From: JAMXLO01 sp963812075
GTDB taxonomy: Bacteria > Pseudomonadota > Alphaproteobacteria > Acetobacterales > Acetobacteraceae
Direction of reading: 5' to 3'
Length of the DNA: 64,000 bases
Assembly (NCBI GenBank): GCA_963812075.1
Contig: CAWETN010000010.1
Location: 558,001-622,000 of the forward strand
Positions 37,140-45,147 of this stretch are shown piece after piece; the first letter of the stretch is position 1; each line of letters opens with the position of its first letter. Made by a program: the position numbers and the translations under genes. Under the pieces are notes generated by a model that saw only the letters and a list, made by a program, of their open reading frames with translations, ran no database searches and was not told the origin of the DNA.

Positions 37140-37913
37140 CTACCAGGAGAGGACCACGGCGAAATGGTCTGAGTCTTTGGTGACATTCTCGTCCCCGCCA
37201 TCCCAGTCCATATCCGCCTCAGTAAACCGCCTGGATTTCCGCTTCTGTCGCTCGGCCGGATTCAAGGCCTGAATATTAGGATTGAAGCCCGGAGCGCAGA
37301 AAGCCCAATCAAGCTCGGAGTGCCCATTGTGGGTTGCTTCACCTGTCCTGACAAACTGCCACCGCGCCAGTGCGTGCCCGGTCAAATTGTTGGTGAGGCT
37401 ATTTGTCCGTTTGGACGTCAGGAGGTCGACATTGAAATCACCGAAGAATGCATGCGGTTAAATCCCCAGTGTCGTCGCCTGGTCGTAAGCGCCCTTCAAT
37501 TCATTCGCCTGGGGTTTGGACGTGCTTGACACCGAGGGCAGATGAACGGCGAGGATGTTTCGCGCATTTATGGTCAAGCACACCACAGGACGGGTTGCTC
37601 CTGTTGTGATCAACCGAGCGGTGACACCAGCAGGGTTCTGCGCATAGACATACAACCGCTTATCCGTCTCACCTCTGTAGTGTGCCAGCGTATGCAGGGC
37701 GTTGTTCTGGGGACGAGTGGGTTTGACGTATTGATAGTCACCAAACTTGAATTCCCGCTTCGCCTGGTGGCTAACCTTCCGCATCTCGCATACCACAACA
37801 CAATCAGGCTTCGGCTGGGTCCTGGACGTGAGCGCTACAAGCGTCGGTGGGAGTTCCTCGCCCTGCAATCCTGTGCCAGCGCCAGCAACGTTCCAGAAGA
37901 GGATCTTGCTCAT
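37140..37913 (-). pseudogene. Endonuclease/exonuclease/phosphatase family protein interrupted by TAA
   Basis: Read through one stop, the gene encodes 257 residues of the EEP (DNase I-like) fold: the opening MSKILFWNVAG with the Asn of the active site, the acidic VVVCEMRK, the catalytic FFGDFNVDLL and the C-terminal DSDHFAVVLSW. Both halves lie in the same frame, and a TAA at 37460-37458 (codon 152) is the only interruption, so a base substitution and not an indel explains it. All catalytic motifs survive on either side. Codon use is visibly less GC-rich than in neighbouring genes, suggesting transfer. It is not near a known partner. Confidence 0.75.
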
Positions 37914-38149
37914 GGCGGTCCCAGTTGAAAATTGCGGGATACGCCTATCGTCCTTCGCCTTGGCGCGAGTCAATGTAAAATTATGGCTGTCCTAACTATC
38001 GGAAAATGCGGGGGCATGGCAGGCAATCTGGACTTGCCCAGGTGAGAGCTTGGGATTATCCGATCCGATTTGACGGCATGTTGATCGCCCCGGTGAAGCC
38101 ATTCTTCCGTCCTGACCCGCGCGGATGGTGTCGCGAGCACGACGGCAGG

Positions 38150-38285
38150 GTGTGCGTCGGAATCGATCGCCAGCGCGGGATGCCGGCACTCGTAGTCGAT
38201 CGGTGAAAGATATCCGATCGAGGAGTGACGGCGGCGCGATTGTAGAAGCCTTCGATAACGCGAACGTCGTATCGCGCGCCCCGGT
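38150..38285 (-). mobile_element. IS3-family transposase (OrfB) C-terminal remnant
   Basis: The minus strand encodes RRHSSIGYLSPIDYE at 38237-38193, the signature end of IS3-family integrase-type transposases. Just upstream, in another frame, is YDVRVIEGFYNR, the segment that normally precedes it, so a small deletion has broken the frame. Only about 45 residues survive; the DDE domain, OrfA and terminal repeats were not found. It marks past insertion-sequence activity in this island. Confidence 0.7.
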
Positions 38286-38309
38286 CTGCTTGCAGTGCCC
38301 GCAGACCGG
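38281..38309. repeat. Nine-bp inverted repeat beside the IS3 remnant
   Basis: ccggtctgc at 38281-38289 pairs perfectly with gcagaccgg at 38301-38309 across an 11-nt loop. It lies directly beside the transposase fragment and could be a leftover of element structure or a simple hairpin. Confidence 0.4.
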
Positions 38310-38381
38310 CAGGGCCGCACTCCCGGGAGCCGGCTCGCGGAGCACCCCGGCTCCGTCGCGGTCGCCCCCCTCCGCAGCCGC

Positions 38382-38618
38382 CTATGCCGGATCGGCGGTT
38401 TGGATTTCCGATGCTGTGTCGGCGACGATGGACGACAGCCTGTCGCGCCGCCGGATCGCGTTGGCTCGCGAAGGCTCCCAGGTATTTGCTGCAGCCCTCG
38501 CATGCGCCAGCTGGAACGACAGCCGCATGATCGCTTCGGCCTGCCGGCTGATCGTGGCGTTCAGTTCGATCAGTTCGGCAGCCCGCGTGGGCGCGCCGCT
38601 GCTCATCGGCCCCGCCAC
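38382..38618 (-). CDS. Hypothetical small protein, third gene of an unknown operon
   Basis: A 78-residue helical protein (AAELIELNATISRQAEAIMRL) with no recognised family. Its start overlaps the end of the coiled-coil gene by 16 bases, which is strong evidence that it is translated with it. The Ala/Arg/Glu-rich composition suggests a helix that could pair with the coiled-coil protein. No membrane segment is present. Confidence 0.5.
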   Translation of the reverse strand: MAGPMSSGAPTRAAELIELNATISRQAEAIMRLSFQLAHARAAANTWEPSRANAIRRRDRLSSIVADTASEIQTADPA

Positions 38619-39187
38619 GCAAATCTGAGCCTCCGTTGCAGCCGCTCCGCTTCGGGCCGAGCTGCCTGGGTTGCGGCTCTCGCCCGATCGATGGCCCCCT
38701 GTGCCAGCGTCAGATCGTCGCGCGCCACGCCCAGTTCCTCCTGCAGATCCGCCGCACGCTCGTTCGCCCGCCGCAGCTGCCGGTCCAGCAGGCTCAGCTC
38801 CTCAGCCCTTGCTATCAGTACGTCGACCATCGCCTGCAACATCAGCCGAAGGTCCTCGGCGCGTGCACATGCTTCCAGTCGCGCCGCTTCAGCGGACCTG
38901 GCCTGCGCCCGCTCGCGACCGCAGTGCCACTCCGCGATATCGGCGCGACACCGCTCCTCGCATGCGGCAGCCTCGGCTCGACGGCACGATACCTCTGCGC
39001 GGTCTGCCCGCAACTCGGCTGCATCCGCCCGCACCAACTCGGCATCGGCCCGTTGGCGTTCTGCCGCCAGCTGCCGTCGCAGCGATTCGCGGGGGACGGT
39101 GAGCGTTTCGATCGCGTGGTCCGCGGGGGCAGCCTGGCCGGTCGGCTGCCCGTCCGTTCGGCCATCTGAGCGGGCAATCTCAGTCAT
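38603..39187 (-). CDS. Coiled-coil protein of unknown function
   Basis: A 194-residue protein that is almost wholly a long charged coiled coil from about residue 35 (RRQLAAERQRADAELVRADA) to the basic C terminus. It contains several cysteines (SCRRAEAAACEERC and HCG). The ATG at 39187 overlaps the stop of the preceding gene as ATGA. Such proteins serve as scaffolds or as phage and mobile-element accessory factors; nothing here names the function. Confidence 0.6.
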   Translation of the reverse strand: MTEIARSDGRTDGQPTGQAAPADHAIETLTVPRESLRRQLAAERQRADAELVRADAAELRADRAEVSCRRAEAAACEERCRADIAEWHCGRERAQARSAEAARLEACARAEDLRLMLQAMVDVLIARAEELSLLDRQLRRANERAADLQEELGVARDDLTLAQGAIDRARAATQAARPEAERLQRRLRFAWRGR

Positions 39188-39432
39188 CACAACCCCGGCA
39201 GCCATCGCAGAAAATCGCCTCGGCCTTGGCCAATCGGCGTGTGCGAGAAGTCGCTGCCATCGTGGGCGGGGGAACGACCCGCGCCGCTTCCGGGCGCAGC
39301 GATCACCGATGCACTGGACCAGGCAACATCCGCCAGCAGAACCCATATTCGGGCAGGATCCATTGCAGTCGCCGGGTCGTTCAAAAGGCGATCCGCCCCG
39401 TCCAGCTTCTGCAGATATTCGCGCTCGGTCAC
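39187..39432 (-). CDS. Hypothetical small protein, first gene of an unknown operon
   Basis: An 81-residue soluble protein. The opening MTEREYLQKLDGADRLLNDP and RIWVLLADVA form amphipathic helices; the end is Gly/Ser/His-rich. It is coupled by ATGA overlap to the coiled-coil gene. I have the impression of similar short conserved hypotheticals in related bacteria but cannot name a family. The promoter must lie in the 39433-39746 region shared with the divergent sensor gene. Confidence 0.55.
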   Translation of the reverse strand: MTEREYLQKLDGADRLLNDPATAMDPARIWVLLADVAWSSASVIAAPGSGAGRSPAHDGSDFSHTPIGQGRGDFLRWLPGL

Positions 39433-39746
39433 AGGCCTGCCGCCGGGTGCGCGGCTGTGTCTCCGTGAGTGCGATGCGCTATGCGGAAGGGGACGTCATA
39501 CGCAGGCGCAACCAATGTTCGCGCTCCTCCCATATGCCCAGCTTTATTTATTTGCCCGGCTTTCTCAGTCCATTTACGTACGGGTTTGCGCTCTGTTAAG
39601 CTGGTTTTGCCCCCTAGGTACTTGTACCTAATACTACTGGGACTGGGGAACTCGAGCGATGCACCCGCAGCGGGCAGTAGCATCTTGTTTCTGTTCTGCC
39701 TCACTGTGTTGCGGTTGCACAACTAGCGTAATTCGCTAGGAATGGG
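39433..39746. promoter_or_regulatory. Divergent control region with two palindromes
   Basis: This 314-base gap, lower in GC than its surroundings, separates the small-protein operon (minus) from the sensor-regulator gene (plus). It holds taggtac-tt-gtaccta at 39615-39630 and ctagcg-taatt-cgctag at 39723-39739, the latter ending eight bases before the sensor start codon. Both are dyads of the size bound by dimeric HTH regulators. They are candidate operators; the LuxR-type HTH of the adjacent protein is one possible binder. Confidence 0.55.
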
Positions 39747-42389
39747 ATGGTGAAACGTCACGGTTCAACCAAACGGCGAAACCTCTCGGCGCACGCTGGC
39801 GAGCCCGAATCCGTTCACACCGGCGGTTCGGGTAGCGGCCATGAAGCGATCGGCGGGCTTCTGCCAGGCATGCCCTATGCGGCAGTCGTGCTCGACAGCA
39901 TCCGGGATCCGATGGTCGTGCTGGACGCAGACCTCAAGGTCGCTTGGTCCAATGCCGTTTTTCTCGCGGCGGTCGGCCTCACCGCGGCCGACACGGTCGG
40001 ACGGGCACTGGGGGATCTCAAGACCCCTCTTGTCGGGTTGCCGCAACTTGCCGCGGCGATTGCTGAGCCTCCGGGGCGGCGCGAACAGCTCGATCGCATC
40101 GAGTTGGAGCAGACGCATCCGGAGACCGGGCTGCAGATCTGGCGGGCCGTCGTACGGCGCTTCCAGGTGGCGCCGTCGGAACGACGGATGATCCTGCTGT
40201 CGTTCGAGGATATCACGCACGAGCGGCGTATTCTTCGCCGGCAGTTGCAGATGCTGATCGACAACCTGCCCGGCGCCTTCATAGCAGTCGACGCCCAGCG
40301 CCGTATCCGCTTCGTCAGCAGTCAGGTTGCCCCGTTCTTCGGCTATGCTCCGGCCGATCTGATCGGGCAGCCGATAGACAGGCTGATCCCGTCAGCGATG
40401 CGCAATCGACACGCCACATTGCATGCGGACTACTTTGCCAACCCTGTCAGGCGAACGATGGGGTTCGGATTGGACATCGGCGGCGTAGCCAAGGACGGCA
40501 CGGTGATCCCGCTCGATATCGGCCTTACTGCGGTCTCGACCGAGGAGGGATCGATGGTGATAGCAGCCATTCACGATCTGCGTCCGCAGAAGCAGGCCGA
40601 GGAATTGCTGGGCGCGGCGAAAGATGCGGCGGAGCGCGCCAATCTGGCCAGGTCGCGCCTCCTGGCCGCCGCCGGCCACGACCTCCGTCAACCTTTGCAA
40701 TCGATCGAGCTGCTGCATGGCATACTGCAACGACGCGTGGCCAACTCTGAAAACCGTGTCACCCTTGCGCAACTGGATGATGCCGTCGCGCACATGACGG
40801 AACTGCTGGACAGCCTGCTCGAGGTCAATCAGCTGGAAAGCGGCGAGTTCAATCCGGACATCACGGACTTCTCCATCGACCCGGTGTTGGCGCGCGCCTG
40901 CGAGGAACAGGCGCTGGTCGCCGCCTCAAAGGGGCTGCAGTTAAGGACCGTGGCGTGCTCCGCGGTGGTCCGCAGCGATCGGTCGCTGCTCGCGCGCATG
41001 GTCGGCAACCTGCTGGCGAATGCGATAAAGTACACCGATCGCGGCAAGGTGCTGGTGGGATGCAGGCATCGGGCGGGCACGCTGCGGATCGAGGTGTGGG
41101 ATACCGGCATCGGCATCGCCGCCGATCAGCTGGATGCCATATTCGAGGAGTTCTACCGCGCCGACAGGTCCGACCCCAGCCGATCGGGCCTGGGCCTCGG
41201 TCTCTACAGCGTGCAGCGCTTCGCCCGGCTGCTCGGTCATACCGTCGAGGTCCGGTCCAGACCCGGACGCGGGACGATGTTCGCGCTGTCCGTCGCGCTG
41301 GGAAAGAATGCGCTGGCGCAGCCGCCGGCAAATCAGCGAACGGCCGAGCCGGTCATCCTCTTGCTGGAGGATGATGCGCGTCAGCGCGATACACTGCGGA
41401 CCTTGCTCGAAATCGAGGGTTACCGTGTTATGGCGGCGGCGACCGGCGATGAGGCGCTGCGACAGCTGCGCGCGGCCGCCGCGCCTCGGCCGGATATCAT
41501 CATAGCCGACTACGACCTGCGCGCCGGCACGACCGGGTTGCAGGCCATCCGCGACGTGCGGCACATGGTGGACGAGCAGCTTCCGGCGATGGTGGTCTGC
41601 GGCCATCCGTCAGCCGACGTTCGAGCCGCGATAGAGGCCAGCGGCCTCATATCGGTGCCAAAGCCGGTGCGGGCAGCCGAACTGGTCGCGATGGTCGATG
41701 TGCTGGTCAAGATCGCCAGGCCCGGTTGGCACCGTATCGCGCGCACTCAGGCGACTGCGGCGGCAGAGGTCCAGGCATTGCCGGAAGCCGATATCGCCGT
41801 CATTGACGACGAAACGAGCGTGCGGAACGCCCTGCGCAGCGCATTGGCATCGGAAGGGTACAAGGTCGCCGCCTTCACGTCCCCAGAGGCGTTCTTCGCC
41901 GATCCGGAACGTAGTCGGTTCCGTTGCCTGGTGGTCGATGTGAACCTGCCCGGCATCGACGGGCTGGCGTTGCTCAGGCGGCTGAAGCAGGAACGATCCG
42001 ACAAACCGGTCATCTTCGTCGCCGGGAGCGCTGCATTTCAACTGGCAGTGCGGGCGATGCGCGAAGGCGCCGCGGATGTCCTGCAGAAGCCGGTACACGT
42101 CGAGGCGCTGCGCCAGAGCATGAGCCGGGTGCTGACCCGAGCCGAGCAAACGGTCGGCGATCGCGCATCGCGCGATGAGATGGCCGCGCGGCTCGCGGCA
42201 CTGACCCCGCGCGAGAGGCAGGTGACCGAGCGCGTGCTGGCTGGGGAGCCGACCAAGGCCATCGCCTTCCAGCTGGGGATCAGCGAGCGGACAGTGGAGC
42301 ATCATCGGCATGGCGCAATGCACAAGATCGGTGCGAAGTCGCTGGCGATGCTGATTCGGCTGATGACGCCGGCTATGGGCACGCCATGA
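39747..42389 (+). CDS. PAS-PAS-histidine kinase-REC-REC-LuxR HTH fusion protein
   Basis: An 880-residue soluble protein that joins a sensor kinase and its own DNA-binding output. Domains: PAS at about 43-160, PAS at about 165-285, HisKA with His311 (AGHDLRQPLQ), HATPase with N box NLLANAIKYT, G1 DTGIGIA and G2 GLGLGLYSV, receiver 1 at about 536-655 with Asp588 and Lys639, receiver 2 at about 682-795 with Asp731 and Lys781, and a FixJ/NarL-type HTH at about 815-870 (LTPRERQVTERVLAGEPTKAIAFQLGISERTVEHH). The usual Thr switch residue is Cys618 in receiver 1 and Ala759 in receiver 2. It has no membrane helix, so the signal is cytoplasmic. Start supported by AGGA and by the palindrome just upstream. 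Confidence 0.9.
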   Translation: MVKRHGSTKRRNLSAHAGEPESVHTGGSGSGHEAIGGLLPGMPYAAVVLDSIRDPMVVLDADLKVAWSNAVFLAAVGLTAADTVGRALGDLKTPLVGLPQLAAAIAEPPGRREQLDRIELEQTHPETGLQIWRAVVRRFQVAPSERRMILLSFEDITHERRILRRQLQMLIDNLPGAFIAVDAQRRIRFVSSQVAPFFGYAPADLIGQPIDRLIPSAMRNRHATLHADYFANPVRRTMGFGLDIGGVAKDGTVIPLDIGLTAVSTEEGSMVIAAIHDLRPQKQAEELLGAAKDAAERANLARSRLLAAAGHDLRQPLQSIELLHGILQRRVANSENRVTLAQLDDAVAHMTELLDSLLEVNQLESGEFNPDITDFSIDPVLARACEEQALVAASKGLQLRTVACSAVVRSDRSLLARMVGNLLANAIKYTDRGKVLVGCRHRAGTLRIEVWDTGIGIAADQLDAIFEEFYRADRSDPSRSGLGLGLYSVQRFARLLGHTVEVRSRPGRGTMFALSVALGKNALAQPPANQRTAEPVILLLEDDARQRDTLRTLLEIEGYRVMAAATGDEALRQLRAAAAPRPDIIIADYDLRAGTTGLQAIRDVRHMVDEQLPAMVVCGHPSADVRAAIEASGLISVPKPVRAAELVAMVDVLVKIARPGWHRIARTQATAAAEVQALPEADIAVIDDETSVRNALRSALASEGYKVAAFTSPEAFFADPERSRFRCLVVDVNLPGIDGLALLRRLKQERSDKPVIFVAGSAAFQLAVRAMREGAADVLQKPVHVEALRQSMSRVLTRAEQTVGDRASRDEMAARLAALTPRERQVTERVLAGEPTKAIAFQLGISERTVEHHRHGAMHKIGAKSLAMLIRLMTPAMGTP

Positions 42390-42478
42390 TCGCTGCCGCC
42401 TAGGTATTCTGACTAACTCTTGATATAATATCTTCTAACAACCATCTCCGCAGGCTCCCGCAGGAGCCAGCCCCGCCC

Positions 42479-43108
42479 ATGCATCCCGACGAACCCACCT
42501 CTCGCAACCACCGCGAAACCTTCGCCCTGCTCTGCGGCATGCTGCCCCCGCTGCCGGACGAAATGCCCGACGCCCGCGCCGCCCGCGACAGGATGGCGAT
42601 GGACGCCGTCGTCGCGCTGCACCCGGAGGACGCCTTCGAGGCCCGCCTCGCCGCGCGCATCGTCGCCATGGACGCCCACGCCGCCGACTGCCTCCGCCTC
42701 GCCGGCCTCGCCGTGACCGACCCGGCCGAGGCGCGCCGCTGCCGCGCCCAGGCCGCCTCGATGGCGCGCCAGGCGGACTCCGCGACGCGCACCCTGCTGC
42801 GCATCCAGGCCCTCCGCGAAAAGCAGGAGGCCGCATTGCATCCCGCCGCCATGGAGCGCGCCGGCTACTGGTTCAAGGAGATCTCGGTCCCCGCCCCCAC
42901 GCCGGCCGCCGCCACGGAGCCCGCACCCCCCGAGGCCGACATCGACGCCGAGGTCGAGCGCTACGCGCTGATCTACCCCGACCGTGCCGCGCGCATCCGC
43001 GCTGCCGGCGGACTGCCGGCCGATCTCGACTTCGGCCCGCCGGATCCCCCGATCGTCGCCGGCCTGCTGCACCGCGCTGCCGACCCGGCCGTCGCCAGAG
43101 CAGCATGA
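42479..43108 (+). CDS. Conserved hypothetical protein
   Basis: A 209-residue soluble, Ala/Arg-rich helical protein. The middle (ARIVAMDAHAADCLRLAGLA and RCRAQAASMARQADSATRTLLRIQ) and the segment AALHPAAMERAGYWF resemble hypothetical proteins found in many Acetobacteraceae, often as several copies. ATG at 42479 comes after CAGCCCCGCCC without a good ribosome site. Codon use matches the chromosome, unlike the island before it. The function is unknown. Confidence 0.65.
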   Translation: MHPDEPTSRNHRETFALLCGMLPPLPDEMPDARAARDRMAMDAVVALHPEDAFEARLAARIVAMDAHAADCLRLAGLAVTDPAEARRCRAQAASMARQADSATRTLLRIQALREKQEAALHPAAMERAGYWFKEISVPAPTPAAATEPAPPEADIDAEVERYALIYPDRAARIRAAGGLPADLDFGPPDPPIVAGLLHRAADPAVARAA

Positions 43109-43175
43109 TGATCGCGGTCTCACCCGATGCGACCGCGTCCCGGCAACGCAGACAATGAGACGGGATCGCGGGCCG

Positions 43176-44117
43176 CTATCCGCCCGGTGCGCCCTGCGCC
43201 TCGACGTACAGCGCGTAGACCGACTGGCTCGCCGCCATGAACAGCCGGTTCCGCTTCACCCCGCCGAAGCACACATTGGCACAGCGCTCGGGCAGCAGGA
43301 TGCGGCCGATCAGCTTGCCGTCGGGCGCGAACACCGCAACGCCGTCCTCTCCCTCGCCGCCGGAGAAGCCACACCACACGTTGCCCTCGGTATCGACGCG
43401 GATGCCGTCGGCGTAGCCCTTGCCGTCGAAGAACACCCGCCCGTTCACCGCCTTGCCGTCCACGATGTCGTAGACATGCGTGGTCTTCGGCTCCGCCGGC
43501 GTGTCCACCACATACAGCCGCGACTCATCCGGCGAGAACGCCAACCCGTTCGGCCGCGCCATGTCGCCGACCGCCACGGTCATCGCGCCGGTCTGTCCGT
43601 CGATGCGGTAGACCCGGTACGGCAGCTCCGGCGTGCCCTTGTGGCCCAGGTAGTTGCCGCGGATGCCGGCACCGTTGTCGCTGAACCAGATCGAGCCGTC
43701 CGACTTCACCACGACGTCGTTCGGCCCGGTCAGCCGCCTGCCCTCGAAGCTGTCCGCCAGCACGGTGATCGTGCCGTCGTACTCGGTGCGGGTCAGCCGC
43801 TGGCTGCCCATCTCGCAGGTGACCAGCCGCCCCTGCCGGTCGCGCGTGTTGCCGTTCGCATAGTGGGAAGGCCGGCGGAACACGCTCACCGCCCCGGTCT
43901 CCTCGTCCCAGCGCAGGATGCGCTCGTTCGGGATGTCGCTCACCAGCAATTGGCGCGTATCGCCGAACCACACGGGGCCCTCGGTGAAGCGGCAGCCGGT
44001 GACGATGCGCTCGATCGCCGCGTGGCCCAGTGCGATCCCGGCGAAGCGTGGATCGAGCGAGACGATGTCCGCATCCGGATAGCGGATCGGCGCGGCGGTG
44101 TCCCAGCGCGAGGGCAT
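43176..44117 (-). CDS. SMP-30/gluconolactonase/LRE family protein
   Basis: A 313-residue six-bladed beta-propeller. Metal-site positions are visible as the Glu in FTEGPVWFGD, the Asn in LTGPNDVVVKSDG and the Asp in the YADGIRVDTEGNVW segment; these hold Ca2+ or Zn2+ in lactonases of the family. It probably opens a sugar lactone. ATG at 44117 has GAGGAGG about eight bases upstream. It is divergent from the LLM oxidoreductase with 63 bases between starts, so both may share regulation. Confidence 0.85.
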   Translation of the reverse strand: MPSRWDTAAPIRYPDADIVSLDPRFAGIALGHAAIERIVTGCRFTEGPVWFGDTRQLLVSDIPNERILRWDEETGAVSVFRRPSHYANGNTRDRQGRLVTCEMGSQRLTRTEYDGTITVLADSFEGRRLTGPNDVVVKSDGSIWFSDNGAGIRGNYLGHKGTPELPYRVYRIDGQTGAMTVAVGDMARPNGLAFSPDESRLYVVDTPAEPKTTHVYDIVDGKAVNGRVFFDGKGYADGIRVDTEGNVWCGFSGGEGEDGVAVFAPDGKLIGRILLPERCANVCFGGVKRNRLFMAASQSVYALYVEAQGAPGG

Positions 44118-44180
44118 GTGCGATTTCCTCCTCGAAGCGTTGCGCGCATTGTGCGGCGCAGCCACGGAGGGAACAACACC

Positions 44181-44999
44181 ATGCAGCTTGGCATCCATCT
44201 GCCGCATGCCGGCGAACAGGCGACGCCGGCGCTGATCCGCCGCCACGCGATGCGCGCCGAGGATCTCGGCTTCGACGACGTCTGGGTCAGCGAGCACATC
44301 ATCGTACCGCGCAAGGAGTTCCCCCGTTCGCCGCTGTTCTACGATCCGGTGGTCACGCTGAGCTACGCCGCGGCGGTGACGCAGCGTGTGCGTCTCGGCA
44401 CCACCGTGCTGGTGCTGCCGATGCGCCACCCGCTGCCGCTGGCGAAGGAGCTGGCGAGCCTGCACAACCTCTCCGAAGGACGGCTGATCCTGGGCGCCGG
44501 CGTCGGCTGGCTGGAGCCGGAGTTCGCCGCGCTCGGCGTACCGTTCCGCGAGCGCGGGCGGCGGATGGACGAGGGCATCGCCATGATGCGCGCGGTGTGG
44601 TCGCAGGACCCGGTGACGTTCGAGGCGAAATACATCCCGGCGAAGATCGTCGAGATGACCATGACGCCGCAGCCGGTCAGCCCGATCCCGCTATGGATCG
44701 GCGGCAGCTCGGACGCGGCACTGAAGCGCACCATCCGCATCGCCGACGGCTGGCACGGCTCGCGCGAGACGCCCGAAGAAGCGGCACCCATTGTGCAGCG
44801 GCTGCGCGCTTCCCGGCCGGACGGGTTCACCATCTCGATGCGCATGCAGTGGAACGGCAAGGATGAGGGCGAACTGCGCGACCGGCTGGCGGCGTACGCG
44901 GCAGTGGGCGTGCAGCACGTGCTGATCGCCCCCGCCAACCGCGAGGTGGACGACTGGGACGATGTGCTGGAGGGCGCAGGGCGAATGGTGCGGCGCTGA
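44181..44999 (+). CDS. LLM-class flavin/F420-dependent oxidoreductase
   Basis: A 272-residue bacterial luciferase-like TIM barrel. Seen are GIHLPHAGEQATPALI, the substrate-site DVWVSEHIIVP, RVRLGTTVLVLPMRHP, the conserved GRLILGAGVGWLEPEF and PLWIGGSSDAAL. These match the TIGR03619-type subgroup, which is annotated as F420-dependent, although many alphaproteobacterial members may use FMN. ATG at 44181 has GGAGG ten bases upstream. The substrate is unknown. Confidence 0.85.
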   Translation: MQLGIHLPHAGEQATPALIRRHAMRAEDLGFDDVWVSEHIIVPRKEFPRSPLFYDPVVTLSYAAAVTQRVRLGTTVLVLPMRHPLPLAKELASLHNLSEGRLILGAGVGWLEPEFAALGVPFRERGRRMDEGIAMMRAVWSQDPVTFEAKYIPAKIVEMTMTPQPVSPIPLWIGGSSDAALKRTIRIADGWHGSRETPEEAAPIVQRLRASRPDGFTISMRMQWNGKDEGELRDRLAAYAAVGVQHVLIAPANREVDDWDDVLEGAGRMVRR

Positions 45000-45088
45000 G
45001 CCGCCGGCGTGGCGGAGACTAGGCCGCTGCATCGCCCTGGAAAGACCAGAAAAAATTTTCGCGAGCATGGAATAATTATGGAATCGTG

Positions 45089-45147
45089 TTGACAGCGATC
45101 ACGGAAATTTGTCAGAAGGAGGACGTATCTGTAGGAAAACTAATCCG
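45089..45147 (+). promoter_or_regulatory. Possible promoter and leader of the multicopper oxidase gene
   Basis: A TTGACA hexamer at 45089-45094 stands in an AT-rich stretch 54 bases before the oxidase start. The region 17 bases downstream (tcagaa) is a poor -10 match, so this is only a candidate. An AGGAGG-like site near 45116-45121 belongs to the alternative TTG start at 45109. Confidence 0.3.

Noticed and set aside
37140..37913. The TAA in the endonuclease-like gene as a recoding signal
   Set aside because: Known recoding for special amino acids uses TGA or TAG, and no downstream structure or sliding site was seen; mutation or error is simpler.
37060..42400. The accessory island as a known defence system
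   Set aside because: No helicase, restriction, toxin-antitoxin or reverse transcriptase motifs were found; only position and unknown small genes suggest it.
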